A stretch of 64,000 nt of DNA from Anagrus nilaparvatae (Eukaryota; Arthropoda; Insecta; Hymenoptera; Mymaridae), in assembly GCA_022575985.1 (NCBI GenBank), contig JAKSXM010000246.1, positions 12,666,001-12,730,000 of the forward strand, in the 5' to 3' direction. Numbering within the stretch: position 1 is the first letter of the stretch; each line of letters opens with the position of its first letter. Position numbers and translations under genes: made by a program. Below, piece by piece: positions 11,733 to 24,457 of the stretch. The notes under the pieces were generated by a model. It had not been told where the DNA came from, ran no database searches, and saw only the letters and a program-made list of their open reading frames with translations.

Positions 11733-13199
11733 TTTTTTTTTATTATTTTGATTTTAAATTTGAAATTTAGGTCCCAATATTTAGTTATTTTTTATACAAG
11801 CTCTTGGTAGATCGTACATTGCGTCCGTAATATTGTCATTATAGTACAATCATAATTGTACAATATAAGAAAATTTCACGATTGCTGTTGTAACTCTTGC
11901 ATAATTTATTCTTAAATTACATTAAACCAAAAGTTAATATGCCAGTTTTACTTTAGTGGTAAAAATAAAAAAATTTTTTTTGTTTTTCAAGTTTCTTTGA
12001 AATAAAAATAATAAATTTCGAGTTATTAAAAAATCTAAAAGATAATAAAAATTGTATTTTTTTTATCTGTTGAATTTCAAATTAAAAATTAAAAAAAATG
12101 TTTTTAATTTTACTAAAAATAAATGTATGTATGTATGTATGTAAACTTTATTATACTTTAAGTTATAAATTGCTAAAAATAAATGTAATTAGAACAAAAT
12201 ATCTATTTCTTGAAATTTTTACATTAAAATTTTGCTCAATGAGTAATTAAAAATTATGTAAAAAAAATAAATTTTTTATAATTAAATATTTTCGTTTTAT
12301 AATTTACAAGCTTTCATCTTTATTTTTGACAGATAAGTTTAATTCAAAATGATTACTTGTCATTGATTTTTTGTATTTTTGGAACTGCCAAATAAAACTT
12401 TTTGTGAAAAACTACAACGATTTTAATTTATTTATATATTAAAAATTCCCTGCCTTTTTCAAACTTTTATCTGTAACTTTAGTTAATTAAATGAAATTCA
12501 TATTTTAATCGGGGAATCTTATAATATTTTAACACTTTTACTTCATTTTTTTTTTGCCAGCAGCCTGAAAACACGTCTCACCTCTGTCAAAGACAAATTT
12601 TATACGACATTTGGCCATAAAAAGAAAATTCACCAAATCGTAGTTTACAATTCTCAACTTCGCTTCGATGAATTTTCCGAACGCAAGTTTAATTTTGGCC
12701 TCACAAAATAGGAATTTATAATCATTATTGCCTTTAGTCATTATTTTGTAAATTTTTGGGAGTTCACAACAGTTTTTTACTCACAAAAAAATTTACTTAT
12801 TTACGATTATTTATTAAGGCGCACTTTTAATATAATTTATTGTGTTTTTAATATATTTCAATAAATCTGAATTTGTGCGCGGTAATTATTTTAATTATAA
12901 GTATTACTTATTTAAAGTGATAATAATGTTTTTCTTATTTCTCTTTCTTATAAACTAGGGTAAAAATATTTACGCATAAATAATTGCAGTAAAATCAATG
13001 ACGTGGCGTTTACAGGTATAGAAAGCTGGATAATATTATAAATTTTTTCTTTAAGTTAAAAAAATCCATTTTTGATATTTTTTTGTAAAAAATTTAAAAA
13101 TTATAAAATTAAATAAATAGGGAGTTATAAGTGATTTTATAATTAATTTTAAAAATAAAAAAATAAATTTTTGTCACTGGAAATTATATTTAATATAAT
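11733..13199. other. Gene-free AT-rich stretch
   Basis: No gene supported. It contains an (ATGT)n microsatellite at 12123-12143 and A/T-rich low-complexity sequence. A somewhat GC-richer patch at about 12555-12720 is open in more than one frame but has no recognisable protein. Confidence 0.5.
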
Positions 13200-15750
13200 T
13201 ATATATGAGAAATTCCACCAAAAGATTGCGCTTATTATGGTCAACCTTTTGAAAAAAAAAAATTTGAAGGCACACCTTGCTAGTATGTTTTTTTGAGTTC
13301 CTTAGATCATATATAGTCACAAAAAAGTGATGAACAGAAAAAATGTTGAGTGTACAATAGTTTTTTTTGAGTTGGAAGGCTCAAAATCACGTTTTTCCGA
13401 TATTTGAAAAAACCAATTTTTGAAATTTTTTTTTAATCAATTAAAATCATTCTAAACGATATATTTCTGTTTTTTAACTTATTTTGTACTCATAATTTAC
13501 TAAAAAAATCGTTTTTATAATGAAATAACACAAATTTTTTAATTATTAGCGCCTTGAAGCAGCTCAAAAATTAAAAAAACGTTTTTAAAAATAAAAATTG
13601 CTTAATTAGCTTTTAAAACTTCTTTTAGTGGAATTATTATTAAAAGATAATGTTAAAAAGTTGAATTAAATATAACTCAATAGTTACGAGCGTTAAAAAT
13701 TACCTAAAACAGCTGAAAACAACTCCAAAGCTACATTAATCAATTTTGGATCATTTTTAAAATAGCAAAATCAGTCTCGTTTTCAATGATTTTGTTTATA
13801 ACTAATTTTTTTACAGATTTTTTTATTATTTACTTTAATTATACATATTTTAAAGTATTATCTTTCTGTTAAAATTAATTTTTCTTTTAATTTTCAACGC
13901 ACCTAAAGCAGTTCAATTGTTAAATATTGGGTTGTTTAAAAATTCATAGACTTGGGATTTTTCTAGCAGATTCAAATGATGTTATAAATTGGACTAAATG
14001 ACAAAATCCCTTGTAAATTTTCCCCTACAGTTCGAACTCACTATTTATTTTAACATTTTACTACGCTTTACAGGAGAAAAATTCATTTTTTTAGTTTTTT
14101 AGGGTACCAATTATGGGGGACCAATTTTTAAAAGTTTTGCAGTCTTCAAGAAAAAATTTTCTGAATAGTAGTATTTGCAAGAGTTATTTATATATTTTTT
14201 CCTCAAGAATTCGATGAAACCACTAGTTTTTTCATCTGGGGTTTTCCTTAGCCATAAAATCTTATGTTTCTATTTTTACTGGTTTTGTCCAGACTTTTAT
14301 ATTTTGCATTAGTAGCCCATTTAAGCCTAAAGGGTTTAAAATATTTAAAATTATCTTTAATAAATAAATAGACAGGAAAAAAATGCTCAATTAAATACGA
14401 AATCGTTTAGTCTTATGATGAAAATACACTGACTTATCCAATTTTTAAATTATTAAACTTCAAGTAGCGTGAAATTGAGATTATAGGAGAATTATTGCAA
14501 AATCATTAATTATTAATTAACTCGACTATTAAAAAACAAAAAGTTTTAGTATTTTATCGAGTAGTTTTTCACTGACTATTTATTTACTAAAGATAATTTT
14601 AAATATTTTAAACCCTTTAGGCTTAAATGGGCTACTAATGCAAAATATAAAAGTCTGGACAAAACCAGTAAAAATAGAAACATAAGATTTTATGGCTAAG
14701 GAAAACCCCAGATGAAAAAACTAGTGGTTTCATCGAATTCTTGAGGAAAAAATATATAAATAACTCTTGCAAATACTACTATTCAGAAAATTTTTTCTTG
14801 AAGACTGCAAAACTTTTAAAAATTGGTCCCCCATAATTGGTACCCTAAAAAACTAAAAAAATGAATTTTTCTCCTGTAAAGCGTAGTAAAATGTTAAAAT
14901 AAATAGTGAGTTCGAACTGTAGGGGAAAATTTACAAGGGATTTTGTCATTTAGTCCAATTTATAACATCATTTGAATCTGCTAGAAAAATCCCAAGTCTA
15001 TGAATTTTTAAACAACCCAATATTTAACAATTGAACTGCTTTAGGTGCGTTGAAAATTAAAAGAAAAATTAATTTTAACAGAAAGATAATACTTTAAAAT
15101 ATGTATAATTAAAGTAAATAATAAAAAAATCTGTAAAAAAATTAGTTATAAACAAAATCATTGAAAACGAGACTGATTTTGCTATTTTAAAAATGATCCA
15201 AAATTGATTAATGTAGCTTTAGAGTTGTTTTCAGCTGTTTTAGGTAATTTTTAACGCTCGTAACTATTGAGTTATATTTAATTCAACTTTTTAACATTAT
15301 CTTTTAATAATAATTCCACTAAAAGAAGTTTTAAAAGCTAATTAAGCAATTTTTATTTTTAAAAACGTTTTTTTAATTTTTGAGCTGCTTCAAGGCGCTA
15401 TTAATTAAAAAATTTGTGTTATTTCATTATAAAAACGATTTTTTTAGTAAATTATGAGTACAAAATAAGTTAAAAAACAGAAATATATCTTTTAGAATGA
15501 TTTTAATTGATTAAAAAAAAATTTCAAAAATTGGTTTTTTTAAATATCGGAAAAACGTGATTTTGAGCCTTCCAACTCAAAAAAAACTATTGTACACTCA
15601 ACATTTTTTCTGTTCATCACTTTTTTGTGACTATGTATGATCTAAGGAACTCAAAAAAACATACTAGCAAGGTGTGCCTTCAAATTTTTTTTTTTCAAAA
15701 GGTTGACCATAATATTAAGCGCAATCTTTTGGTGGAATTTTTCATATATA
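13200..15750. repeat. 2.55-kb near-perfect palindrome (two ~1.17-kb arms, ~190-bp loop)
   Basis: Left arm about 13200-14374, right arm about 14568-15750, read as reverse complements over their whole length. Outer ends: TATATATGAGAAATTCCACC against GGTGGAATTTTTCATATATA. Inner ends: the left AAATAAATAGACAGG against the right CTGACTATTTATTT. Only scattered single-base differences are seen (for example CTCCAAAGC against GCTTTAGAG). No coding sequence lies in the arms or loop. Confidence 0.93.
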
Positions 15751-18508
15751 TGGGCGATACTTTATCAAGTCAGTCACTCTCTTTTGTCTAAATATTGAAT
15801 TCAACTTAAAAGGATTTAGATTCTCTCAAATTTAAGGAAAAAGTACAAGTTTTTTTTCTGATTGGCCTTCTGTAAATCTAAAGTGTGTATTATAAAGGCG
15901 CTAAGTTCGGCTGGTCAAAATCAAAAATTAAAAAAGTCGAAATTAATGTAGTAAAATAAGGGTAATTTTTTTGAAATATTTTTCGAAGAAAATAAGACCT
16001 TCTGGATATTCATAGCTTATTTCACAAAAAGTTTTATGGGTGCTATTTACTTTTTGAAAAATGTCAACTTTGACTGTTGATTCTCTGAACCTTGAGATCC
16101 AAAATAAAAAGTTATAGCCTAAAATCGTAGTTTTTTATATGTGCGTGATACAAGGAAGGACATTTGATTGATCAGATTCAGATTTAGCATCTTAAGGGAT
16201 TATTCTGAAACATAACTTCAAAACTTCTCGGTGAAATCCTCTGCAATTTGTATCACTTATAAAACTTTTTCTTCGTTTTAATAAGTAGCAACTTTTAAAA
16301 TAAAACAATTTATTTCGATTTTCCAAACTTTTAAATTTCAACCTGCAGTAGCACCCATAATGGGCACTTTAGATTTACATGGCTGGCTTGAGAAATAATC
16401 GTCCATATGCTAAATCGTGTTCCTTGTATTATCATATGGATTTATCAAGTAATTAATTATGTACTAACCCTTATTATTAAAAATGGCCATCAAAACATTC
16501 ACGTAGAGTATTGTACAAAGAAAATGGAAACATAATTATTTCTTTGAAAACAGCCTAAATAACGATAAAATAGATATTCTTACTATATATATGGAGTCGT
16601 CCGATATTTTTTTAAAACGAGCGCATGAAAATAAATACCAGTAGCCGTCTGCTTTTTTTAACTTATAAAGGGAATTCACTGTTTTTGGAAAATGAAGTGA
16701 TACCAAATAGGTAGAAATCAAATTATTCTATTAAAAATATTTTCTGGGTATTTGTCTTATGTTGATTCATGTAGTTCGACTTTTTTGAACTTCAGCTTTA
16801 AGCCTATATGTTAAATATAAGGAGACTTGGGATTTTGACGCCAAATAACTCTACCACCTTGCAATAAAAAAAAAAAAATTCAGTTTTTGGGTACAAAAAA
16901 CTTATAAGAGGTTTGTGTAAATACAACCTAAATGCATGGAACACGTTTACTTGCAGCTAAGAACTGGAAATAAAATTTATAACCGGTTTGTGTAACTACA
17001 CAACCAATGAGCATGGAACATGTTTACTCATAATAGTAATAAATCTAAAAATTGAAATTACAATAAATTCTGAAATATATACTATCCTAAGTCCATAAAC
17101 TTAAAGTATTCTAAGTTGTTAATGTTATCAGGACCTGATCAGGCCCTGACTCCCTGTTTCAAATTATTCTAATCGAAAATATGCTAAGTCCATGTCACCC
17201 CCCCCCTAAAAACGTCACTTTTTCACCCCCCCCCTGCCGAGACAAACTTTTTCAAATACCTCATCGAATGAACATGTTCCATGTTAAGACATAAATGTTA
17301 CGCAACTTTATAATACAATTTGCTATTTTTATAATTTGTAATTATCAATTTTACTAGATGCTAATATTCTAAACCCAAATTATTCTGATTTGCTAACCCT
17401 CTATTATTCTAGGTCCCTAAATCAAAATTATTATAAGTCCCATTTGACCCCCCCCCCCACCTTGATTTTCAGATTTCCAGGGTACTCCCTCCCTATAAAC
17501 ATATTTCATGTTAAAACACTTTTTAGGTCCCATAAGTCCCACTTACCGAATTGAATCATGATTATTTTGAAAAAATTGCAAAAAAAATATTATATGATTC
17601 AACCCAGTACTGGTAAATATATGCAAAAATATCTAATTAATATTATATGATTCAACTTTGTGATTGGAATAAACGTTCATATTGACACCCATAAATGTTT
17701 TTTTTTTTAAATTTTAAATTAATTTTAGTGATTTTGATTAACTAGTTATTTTAATGACAGATAAGTCATTTAAGCCGTTTTTAAATGCGTTTAAAGTATG
17801 TACGTGTGTCTAAATAGGCGTCTAAAAGTGGGAATGTGTATGTATGTGATGTGTAAGTATATAATTAGTATAGAAAATATAGTATATAATAATTTTTTTC
17901 TTCAATTTTTTCAAAATAATCGTAATAAATATGGTAGTTACAGGCAGTTTTTTTAAATAGGAACATTTCAGATTTAGGTGAACATGGGATTTTATGTACA
18001 AGATCAATTAAAGATCAATAAAGAAACATCTTATGTGCGAGACATTTTTGTAATATCAGAACCACCCGTGAAACTTCAAAAGTATAATAACGAAAATTCA
18101 CTTTTTTAATAAACCTTCAATTGAAAACCTAACTTAATTCTCACAACACAAAAAAAATTTTTTTTGTTGAAAATTAATGTTTCTTGCAATATTTTTGAGA
18201 TTTATAAAATTATATTTTATCAAAAAATTTTATTTTGAAACTAATTTAAAAATTGGTACCTTTGGGCCTAAAATTGATAACGAAAAATTAAAATTTTGGT
18301 CAAACGATTTTAAAAAAAGTAAAACACAAACTCATGTACGTATCTATACGTATAATTATATCAGGTCAATAATAATAATAATTTTACAATTAATATGAAA
18401 TATATAAGTATAATAACTATTATTTTAAAGCTATTATAATACAAAATACAATGTTTCTAGTTATACATTGTTAATATATCATAAGACACATGATAATTTA
18501 TAAAAAAT
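15751..18508. other. Gene-free repeat-rich stretch upstream of receptor gene A
   Basis: No gene supported. An imperfect inverted repeat spans about 15870-16400 (TGTAAATCTAAAGTG near 15870 against CACTTTAGATTTACA near 16366). Two related ~75-bp units with GGTTTGTGTAA and GCATGGAACA lie at about 16905-17035. 17040-17560 has C-runs (C8-C11) and phrases such as CTAAGTCC, CCATGTTAA and TACTCCCTCCCTATAAACAT that recur near 30650-30830, so it is a dispersed repeat. The last 300 bp before 18509 should include the receptor promoter, but no clear core element stands out. Confidence 0.55.
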
Positions 18509-21500
18509 ATGTCTAAAAAAGTTAGAAATTTTTTTGATAAAATTGTATTATTTTTAAAATTTGTTGGGTTGTTAAAATTTAATAATAAAAGAATTAAATT
18601 TTTTTATGATATTTTTATTTTATTTATTTTTATATTTGATTTTTTATTAATATTATTTGATATTATTTATATATTAACAACAAATGATAATTTTAATGAT
18701 ATATTAAAAAAAAATTTTTATATGTTTGCAACGCATTTTAGTGGTTTTTTAAAAGCTTGTAATTTTTTAATGAATAAGAAAAAAATTTTAAATATTATTA
18801 TTAATTGTCAGAAAAAATATATTTACCAACCTTATAATTTAGAAGAAGAAAAATTATTTGACGATCAGAAAAAATTTTGTTGGTAAGTTACTTAGAATTT
18901 TAAAAAAAATATTTTTCTAAAATTTTAATATTCACAATTTTTCGTGCACAATTGTTCGTGCAGGGATCTAGCACGCTGTTGCTGTATTCTCGTTTTGGTT
19001 GGATCAACGACTTTCTTTTTGTTACCATCTATATTTCAAGAGTATCAAATATTTGAAGTTTGGCGTCCATGCAATAAAGAAAATTTAAAATGCCTGTGGA
19101 TTTCGTACATTCATCAAATTTTTAATACAATACATTTATGTTACATTCATTGCTTTCAAGATTGTTTTATCTTTACTTTTATTCGTTTCATTTGCTTACA
19201 AATAGATTTACTGAGCCTAAGATTCTCTCGTATATCAAGTAAAAAAGATGAAAATGAAAATAATAAAATTCCTGAAGAAGAAAAGAATAAAAAAGAAGTT
19301 CAAGAATCTATTGAATGCATTAAACTCCATCAGGATATTCTAATGTAAGTTTTAAAGTAAACAAGTAAATTTTTTTTTAAATTTTACGGATATGTTGCTC
19401 AATTTAAACCAGACCGGATTAATCGTAATGGTCGGGTATTCAAATCGGTTCCAAAGTATTTTTTTCCAAAAGTAGTATAAAGAACCCGCAGAATCATTTT
19501 TTAGCTTATTAGCTGAAGTTTTCAACGTTGTTGCAATGATTTTTTTTTTTAAATAGGTCAAAATAGAGTTAGAATGGTTATTATTAAATTAAATTAAAAA
19601 ATAAGCATAAATACATTTTTTTTTCCTTATGATAAAGGTAAATTTAAACAATTCGATATTTTTACAATCAAAAATACACATTTTGAGTAGTTGAAAGTCT
19701 GATCAAAATAGCAAAAAAAAAACTTTGTAACGATTCTAAGTTTTTGGCTCTTTTGATAGAATTTATTTATGCACAAATACTCTAATTTTTCGCATAGGAA
19801 TTGAAGAAAATGTAATTATTTATCAACAGCAAATGATTATTTCAAGTTTAAGTGGGTTTTGAAAAGAAAAGGTATAAATTTACAATTGTCATCAATAAGC
19901 AATAAAAAATAACCGACAAAAATAACCAACAAAAAAGCCATCATAATAAACATGATAATTTTAATTTTTTCTTCTCACTACCAAAAATAATAAAATTTGG
20001 AAAAAAACGTTTGCAGTTGATAAATAATTAAATATTCTCCAATTTCTATGCGAAAAATTATTCTATTTGTGCATAAATTCTTTTTAGAGTTCTAAAAATG
20101 CAGAAATTATAGAAAGTTTTTTTTTGCTTTTTCGAAAAATCCAACCGCATAAAACATGGATCTCTAAATAACGCATTAATTATATTTGAGCTTTATCAAA
20201 AAGAAAAAAAGTTTATTTTTGCTAATTTTTTAATTTCTTTTATTTATAATCACATCAAAACAACGTTGAAACCTTCAGCTACATATTTTTTTGCTATTTT
20301 TTAAAAAAATAGTCAAATAACAAAAATGGCTGCCAAAACTCGAGATCTGAATCTAATGAGCTAAAAAATAACATTGAGGCTTAGTTTTTGTAGTACAGAC
20401 TAAAATCGTGTCGTATATATTGCGCTGCGGTTACGAAGAGTTGTAGAACCAGCCGAAAAATTATGTTTTGCCCTTGACTGTAAAAAACGACATTTTTTAT
20501 CTTTTCGACCTAGGATCAAAAATATACTATTAATGAGGGAATTTTAATATCACGTTTTACTATCGGGATTATTGATAACACTGATTGAAAGAAGAAATTT
20601 TGATTTTTATTTAAATATTAAAAAAATAAAAATTAATTTTTAATATATAATAAAATAAAATATAATAAAAAATTTAATAAAATTATATTAAAATAACAAA
20701 ATGTAATATTTCTTTTTCAGTTTAATAAATTCAATGAATAAAATATTTACAAAAATTTTGTATCTACAATATGCATCAAGTATAACTGCACTTTGTGGTT
20801 CAATATTTTTACTTTCTGAAAATAAATTACCACTTGATGTTATAGCATATCTTGCTAATATAATATTCGAGTTATTTTTATACTGTTGGCATGGAGAATT
20901 GATAGAAATAAATGTAAGTACCTAATTTAAATTGTTAATTTTTTGTTCAATAAGGCCGCCATTCAATGGTCATAACTGTCGTTGTCCATCCGGGTCATTT
21001 CTCAGAACCTTAAAATCTAGATTTTTCGAAAACAGACCTATAAATGAATTTCGCAGAAAAATTCATTTCCGAATTCGTAAGATCGGAATGCATCAAAATA
21101 AAGAATAGGATAAATTCCGAAATTCATTTTATGAAAACTTGTATTTTATGGTAATTTTTTGCTTTTCACAAATAATAACTTCTGATATTTTATCAACTAT
21201 GCACTGATTTTTAGGAACTTTGATTTATCTGCCTTACAATACTTCTAGTTTTTATTATTCTGCATTAGAAAGTTTGTATATTTAATTTTCGGGATTCGGA
21301 AAACTGCCCCAGATGGACAACGACAATTATGACCAGTGAATGGCGCCCTTCAATAATTAAAAAAATTCAATTATCAAATTCAATTTTTATTTTACTTAAT
21401 CTAGATGGACAAAGCTAAAAATTCAATTTTTGGTTCCCAGTGGTATATCTTACCTAAAGAAATAAAAAAAAATATGCATTTTATGATAATTATGGCTTCA

Positions 21501-21979
21501 AAACCAGTCAAGATACTCAGGGTTGCTGGAATCAAAACGAATTTAAATACTTTTCTTCAGGTATTAATTCTAAATTTAAATTATCATTTAACTAGTAAAT
21601 AATTTCATTTTATTAATTTTGTTCTGAATTTGACTAGAATAATCTTAAGATTTTTTGCAAGTAACAAAAAATACTTTTCATTACACGCTGCAAAAAAGAT
21701 CTACTTTCTTACTTTCGGGCGATCTTTTTTTCGCTTTTAATGAAAAACTATGTGTTGAACACGGGAAAAAATGTAGGAAATTTTATCCTATTTTTTTCCC
21801 TTGTTGAACAAATAGATATTTTTTTTATTCCGAAAAATAAGCATTTTCAAATGCTCTAAAAAAATAAAAATAATTTAGTACAGATAACTAAAATATAAAA
21901 ATTTATTTTTTTCTTAATTTTATTATTTTTTTAGGTGCTAAAAATGTCATACTCAGCATTTAGCGTTTTGAAGAAATAA
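18509..21979 (+). CDS. Odorant receptor A (7tm_6 family), intact, five exons
   Basis: Insect odorant receptor: an inverted seven-pass membrane protein that forms ligand-gated channels with Orco in olfactory neurons. Exons 18509-18882, 18964-19344, 20721-20913, 21405-21560 and 21935-21979 join in frame across consensus GT-AG sites (donors GTAAGT except the last) and give 382 residues, the usual family length of about 380-400. Exon 1 holds hydrophobic TM1-2 (FFYDIFILFIFIFDFLL); exon 2 ends in a Lys/Glu-rich intracellular loop (SSKKDENENNK). Exon 3 ends with the family signature YCWHGE (about residues 306-311); exon 4 has the SQWYILP block before the last helix; exon 5 encodes the typical short tail VLKMSYSAFSVLKK. 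ATG 18509 begins an open exon of expected size. Intron 2 holds an inverted repeat and intron 3 a hAT-type MITE. Closest relative in the window is receptor B. The ligand cannot be told from sequence. Confidence 0.9.
19700..20135. repeat. Inverted-repeat element in intron 2 of receptor A
   Basis: Arms about 19700-19833 and 20018-20135 are imperfect reverse complements: TTATTTATGCACAAATA / TTTGTGCATAAATTC, TTTTTCGCATAGGAATTG / CAATTTCTATGCGAAAAA, ATTATTTATCAACAG / AGTTGATAAATAAT. No clear target duplication was found. Confidence 0.72.
20954..21348 (+). mobile_element. hAT-type MITE, 395 bp, perfect 8-bp target duplication
   Basis: Sits in intron 3 of receptor A. Termini GGCCGCCATTCAATGGTCAT and (reverse complement of the right end) GGGCGCCATTCACTGGTCAT; inner TIR continues to GTCGTTGTCCATC. 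The 8-bp TTCAATAA occurs on both sides (20946-20953 and 21349-21356). An 8-bp duplication is characteristic of hAT transposons. A second, inverted copy lies at 51543-51941. No transposase is encoded. Confidence 0.92.
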
Positions 21980-22254
21980 TTTATTACCTTGAATGAAGAA
22001 AAAATTAATTTTTTCAAAAAATCTAGCAATTAACTATACTATTCACAGTTAGTTTATTTTATATAGTAATATTAGTATTTTAATAAATAAAATACCTATA
22101 ATAAAATAATAATAAATTCACAAAATTTAATTTTTATGAATAAATATATTCAATTTAAAATAAAAATTATCAAAAAAATGACATTTTTAATTCATTTATT
22201 TATTAGTTAACTGCTTGAACTGGGACAAATTTTTAATACTTTATTTTATTAATT
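21980..22254. other. Short gene-free AT-rich spacer
   Basis: Downstream flank of receptor A. Very AT-rich, with AATAAA-type signals (for example near 22080) that could serve for polyadenylation. Nothing else is seen. Confidence 0.4.
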
Positions 22255-22640
22255 TTCATTTATTTAATTTTTGACCCCAGATACATTCTTGTCTAGTTAG
22301 ACAATTATCTATCTGAACCCTCTGAAATCTTTTGAAAAGGTAAGAAGAGATCCAACATATCCAGTTTCCATCAAAACCATGTTACAATAATTTTCTTAAA
22401 AGAATTTCATGCGAGATTTTGTCAAAGGTCTTTGAAAAATCAGTATAAATTACGTCAACTTGACGTTTAGATTCTATTGAATTGGTAACATAATCAGAAA
22501 AAACTGATAAATTAGATAGTATAGAAAGGCCTTTAACAAAACTATGTTGATACTGTGATATCTGATCTTTTATATTTTCATATATTATAGTGTAAAATGT
22601 ACTTTCAAATAGTTTTGAAAGAGAAATAGATTAACAAAAT
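22255..22640 (-). pseudogene. Jockey/CR1/I-group reverse transcriptase fragment
   Basis: Read on the minus strand, a palm-domain piece is clear: ISQYQHSFVKGLSILSNL, then VTNSIESKRQVDVIYTDFSK and FDKISHEILLRKLL, then ISSYLFKRFQRVQI. These match the fingers/palm of non-LTR elements (IYTDFSKAFD-type motif A). Only about 125 codons remain, with at least one frame break and no YADD or endonuclease. It is a dead fragment. Confidence 0.82.
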
Positions 22641-22796
22641 TCAATGATTTAATTTGGAATAATTCTTATAAGTTTCCATATTATCACAATGAGTTTCTAA
22701 AAATTTATGTGTAAATAAAAAATTTTGACAAAATTGTTTAGCTTTATTTAATAGGTGACTAGCATGGGTCAAAGTTTTGATAATTTTTGTGCATAA

Positions 22797-23475
22797 TCTG
22801 AAATTAAATAAAAATACACTGCCATATAATTGGCACTATGGCTCCACATAATTTACCTAATAAAGAATAATGTCATAAGAAAAACTAAAAATGATCTTTT
22901 CCTTGATATTGTCAGTTTAACATCTCATGGGAAAAATGAAGTTTTTTACATAAAAAAAAAGAAGATTCTTCTACACCAGTACAGAACCTTCATTTATGAT
23001 AATTATGCCTGCTAATTATATGTATACAGTTTTTGAAAAAGCTGGCGTAATTATATCTTGAAGACTACTACTACTTGATAACTACACCGGCTATAGCAAA
23101 AATGAAGAAAATCTTACTATTTTTAAATCGAGGAATAATTGATGGAAAATATGTATGTTTTATAACGATATTTCTAAAACTAATACTTTCATCTTTAGGC
23201 ATTCTAAAAAAAAATCGAGTTTATTTATTTTTTAGCGGAAAAAATTTAAATAAAAAAAATACGAGTTATTGGGAAATATTGAATTTCTAAAATTAGTACT
23301 TCCATATAATAAAATTAGGTACTATAGTAATATTAGGTATTATAGTATATGTCCATAAAGAATAAAAAATTTGTCGTTTTTTGTATTTTTTTTGGTGGCA
23401 AAAATTTTAAGAGAAAAAGTTTTCAAAAAATTAATTATCAAATTTGAAATATCAAGTAAAAACTATTTTTTTTTA
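22797..23475 (-). repeat. Diverged copy of the hairpin-ended repeat, reverse orientation
   Basis: Begins (as the element's right end) with ACACTGCCA-tataat-TGGCACTATGG, matching the GAGGAACCATAGTGCC...TTGGCAG terminus at 11700 in reverse. Monomer-like text (AACGATATTTCTAAAACTAATACTTTCA; GTCCATAAAGAATAAAAAATTTG; AAATATCAAGTAAAAAC) follows. The left terminal palindrome is absent. This is an old, degenerate copy. Confidence 0.7.
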
Positions 23476-24457
23476 TTAATTATTTTAAAGATTTTATCGA
23501 CCTTATTGGGCAATAATTTAGAGATTCCTATTTAAAAGTTTAGGTTGCATTTAAGAACAAAAGTTATTTCCCAGAAAATTTTTCTTCATTTCGCTAGAAT
23601 GAAAAAAATGTTTATCAAATATTTTAGCTTTTTAGACATTTGTTTGTAGTTTTTACAACTTGTATCATTATTGCAGAGATCAATTGAATAATGTCAATGA
23701 CGTTGCACAACAGCTGTAATGTAAGGTGCTTTGAAGTATCATATAATTTTGAAAATGCAAAAAATAAAATTATTCTAGAAATTTTTTTTAAAATATATTT
23801 TATTTCAAAATTAAAAAAAAATTATTTTATTTATGTTACAGTATTTGCACATACAATACATGTATTTTTATTGAATAAAAATAAATTTCAAAATATAGTA
23901 GCTTCTTTTTTTTTTTGCTTTACTTAATTGTAAATTTATTTAAGTTTACTTTAAATCCTAAAATTATAATTAATGAATTTCGAAAATTAAAAGAAATCAA
24001 AAATCAGAAAAGAAATTTTTGGAAAATTTGTTTCAATTGACATTTTTTTCCTTTATTTTCAATTCAATTGCATTGAAAACCAAAATTATGAGAGCCTTAT
24101 GTTGTATAACACTCTTTAAATGCTAAAAAAAATTTTATAAATATTCTTGAAAATTGCAACTATTATGAAAGAAACATGAAAAAATAATATGAAAAGTCTA
24201 TAACTATCACGTCCTAAAAGTTTTTCTAAGTATAATAAAAAAGATCTTAGTAAATAAATAAAAAAATTATAAATTATGAAATCAAAAATTATTAACTATT
24301 CCTTATTTGAGTGATTAGATAAAATTTCAAAATTATAATATTTCTATATTTAACAATTTTTTGCAAATATTAGAAAATAAAGTTCTTAACTTTAGAGGTA
24401 TTCTGACAATTTTTGCAGAAAGCGAGAAAGTTAAAAATTTAATTAAAAATTGAATTT
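23476..24457. other. Gene-free AT-rich stretch
   Basis: Nothing coding or repeated was recognised. It contains the 3' flank of the minus-strand gene ending at 24458; AATAAA-type signals on that strand are frequent, so no polyadenylation site can be chosen. Confidence 0.4.

Noticed and set aside
12538..12741. 67-codon minus-strand frame with somewhat coding-like composition
   Set aside because: The opposite strand is also open here, no splice sites or family match support either reading, and it is isolated in AT-rich DNA.
18177..18398. 73-codon frame just upstream of receptor A as a possible extra exon
   Set aside because: Receptor A is already full length from ATG 18509 and no donor/acceptor pair links the two.
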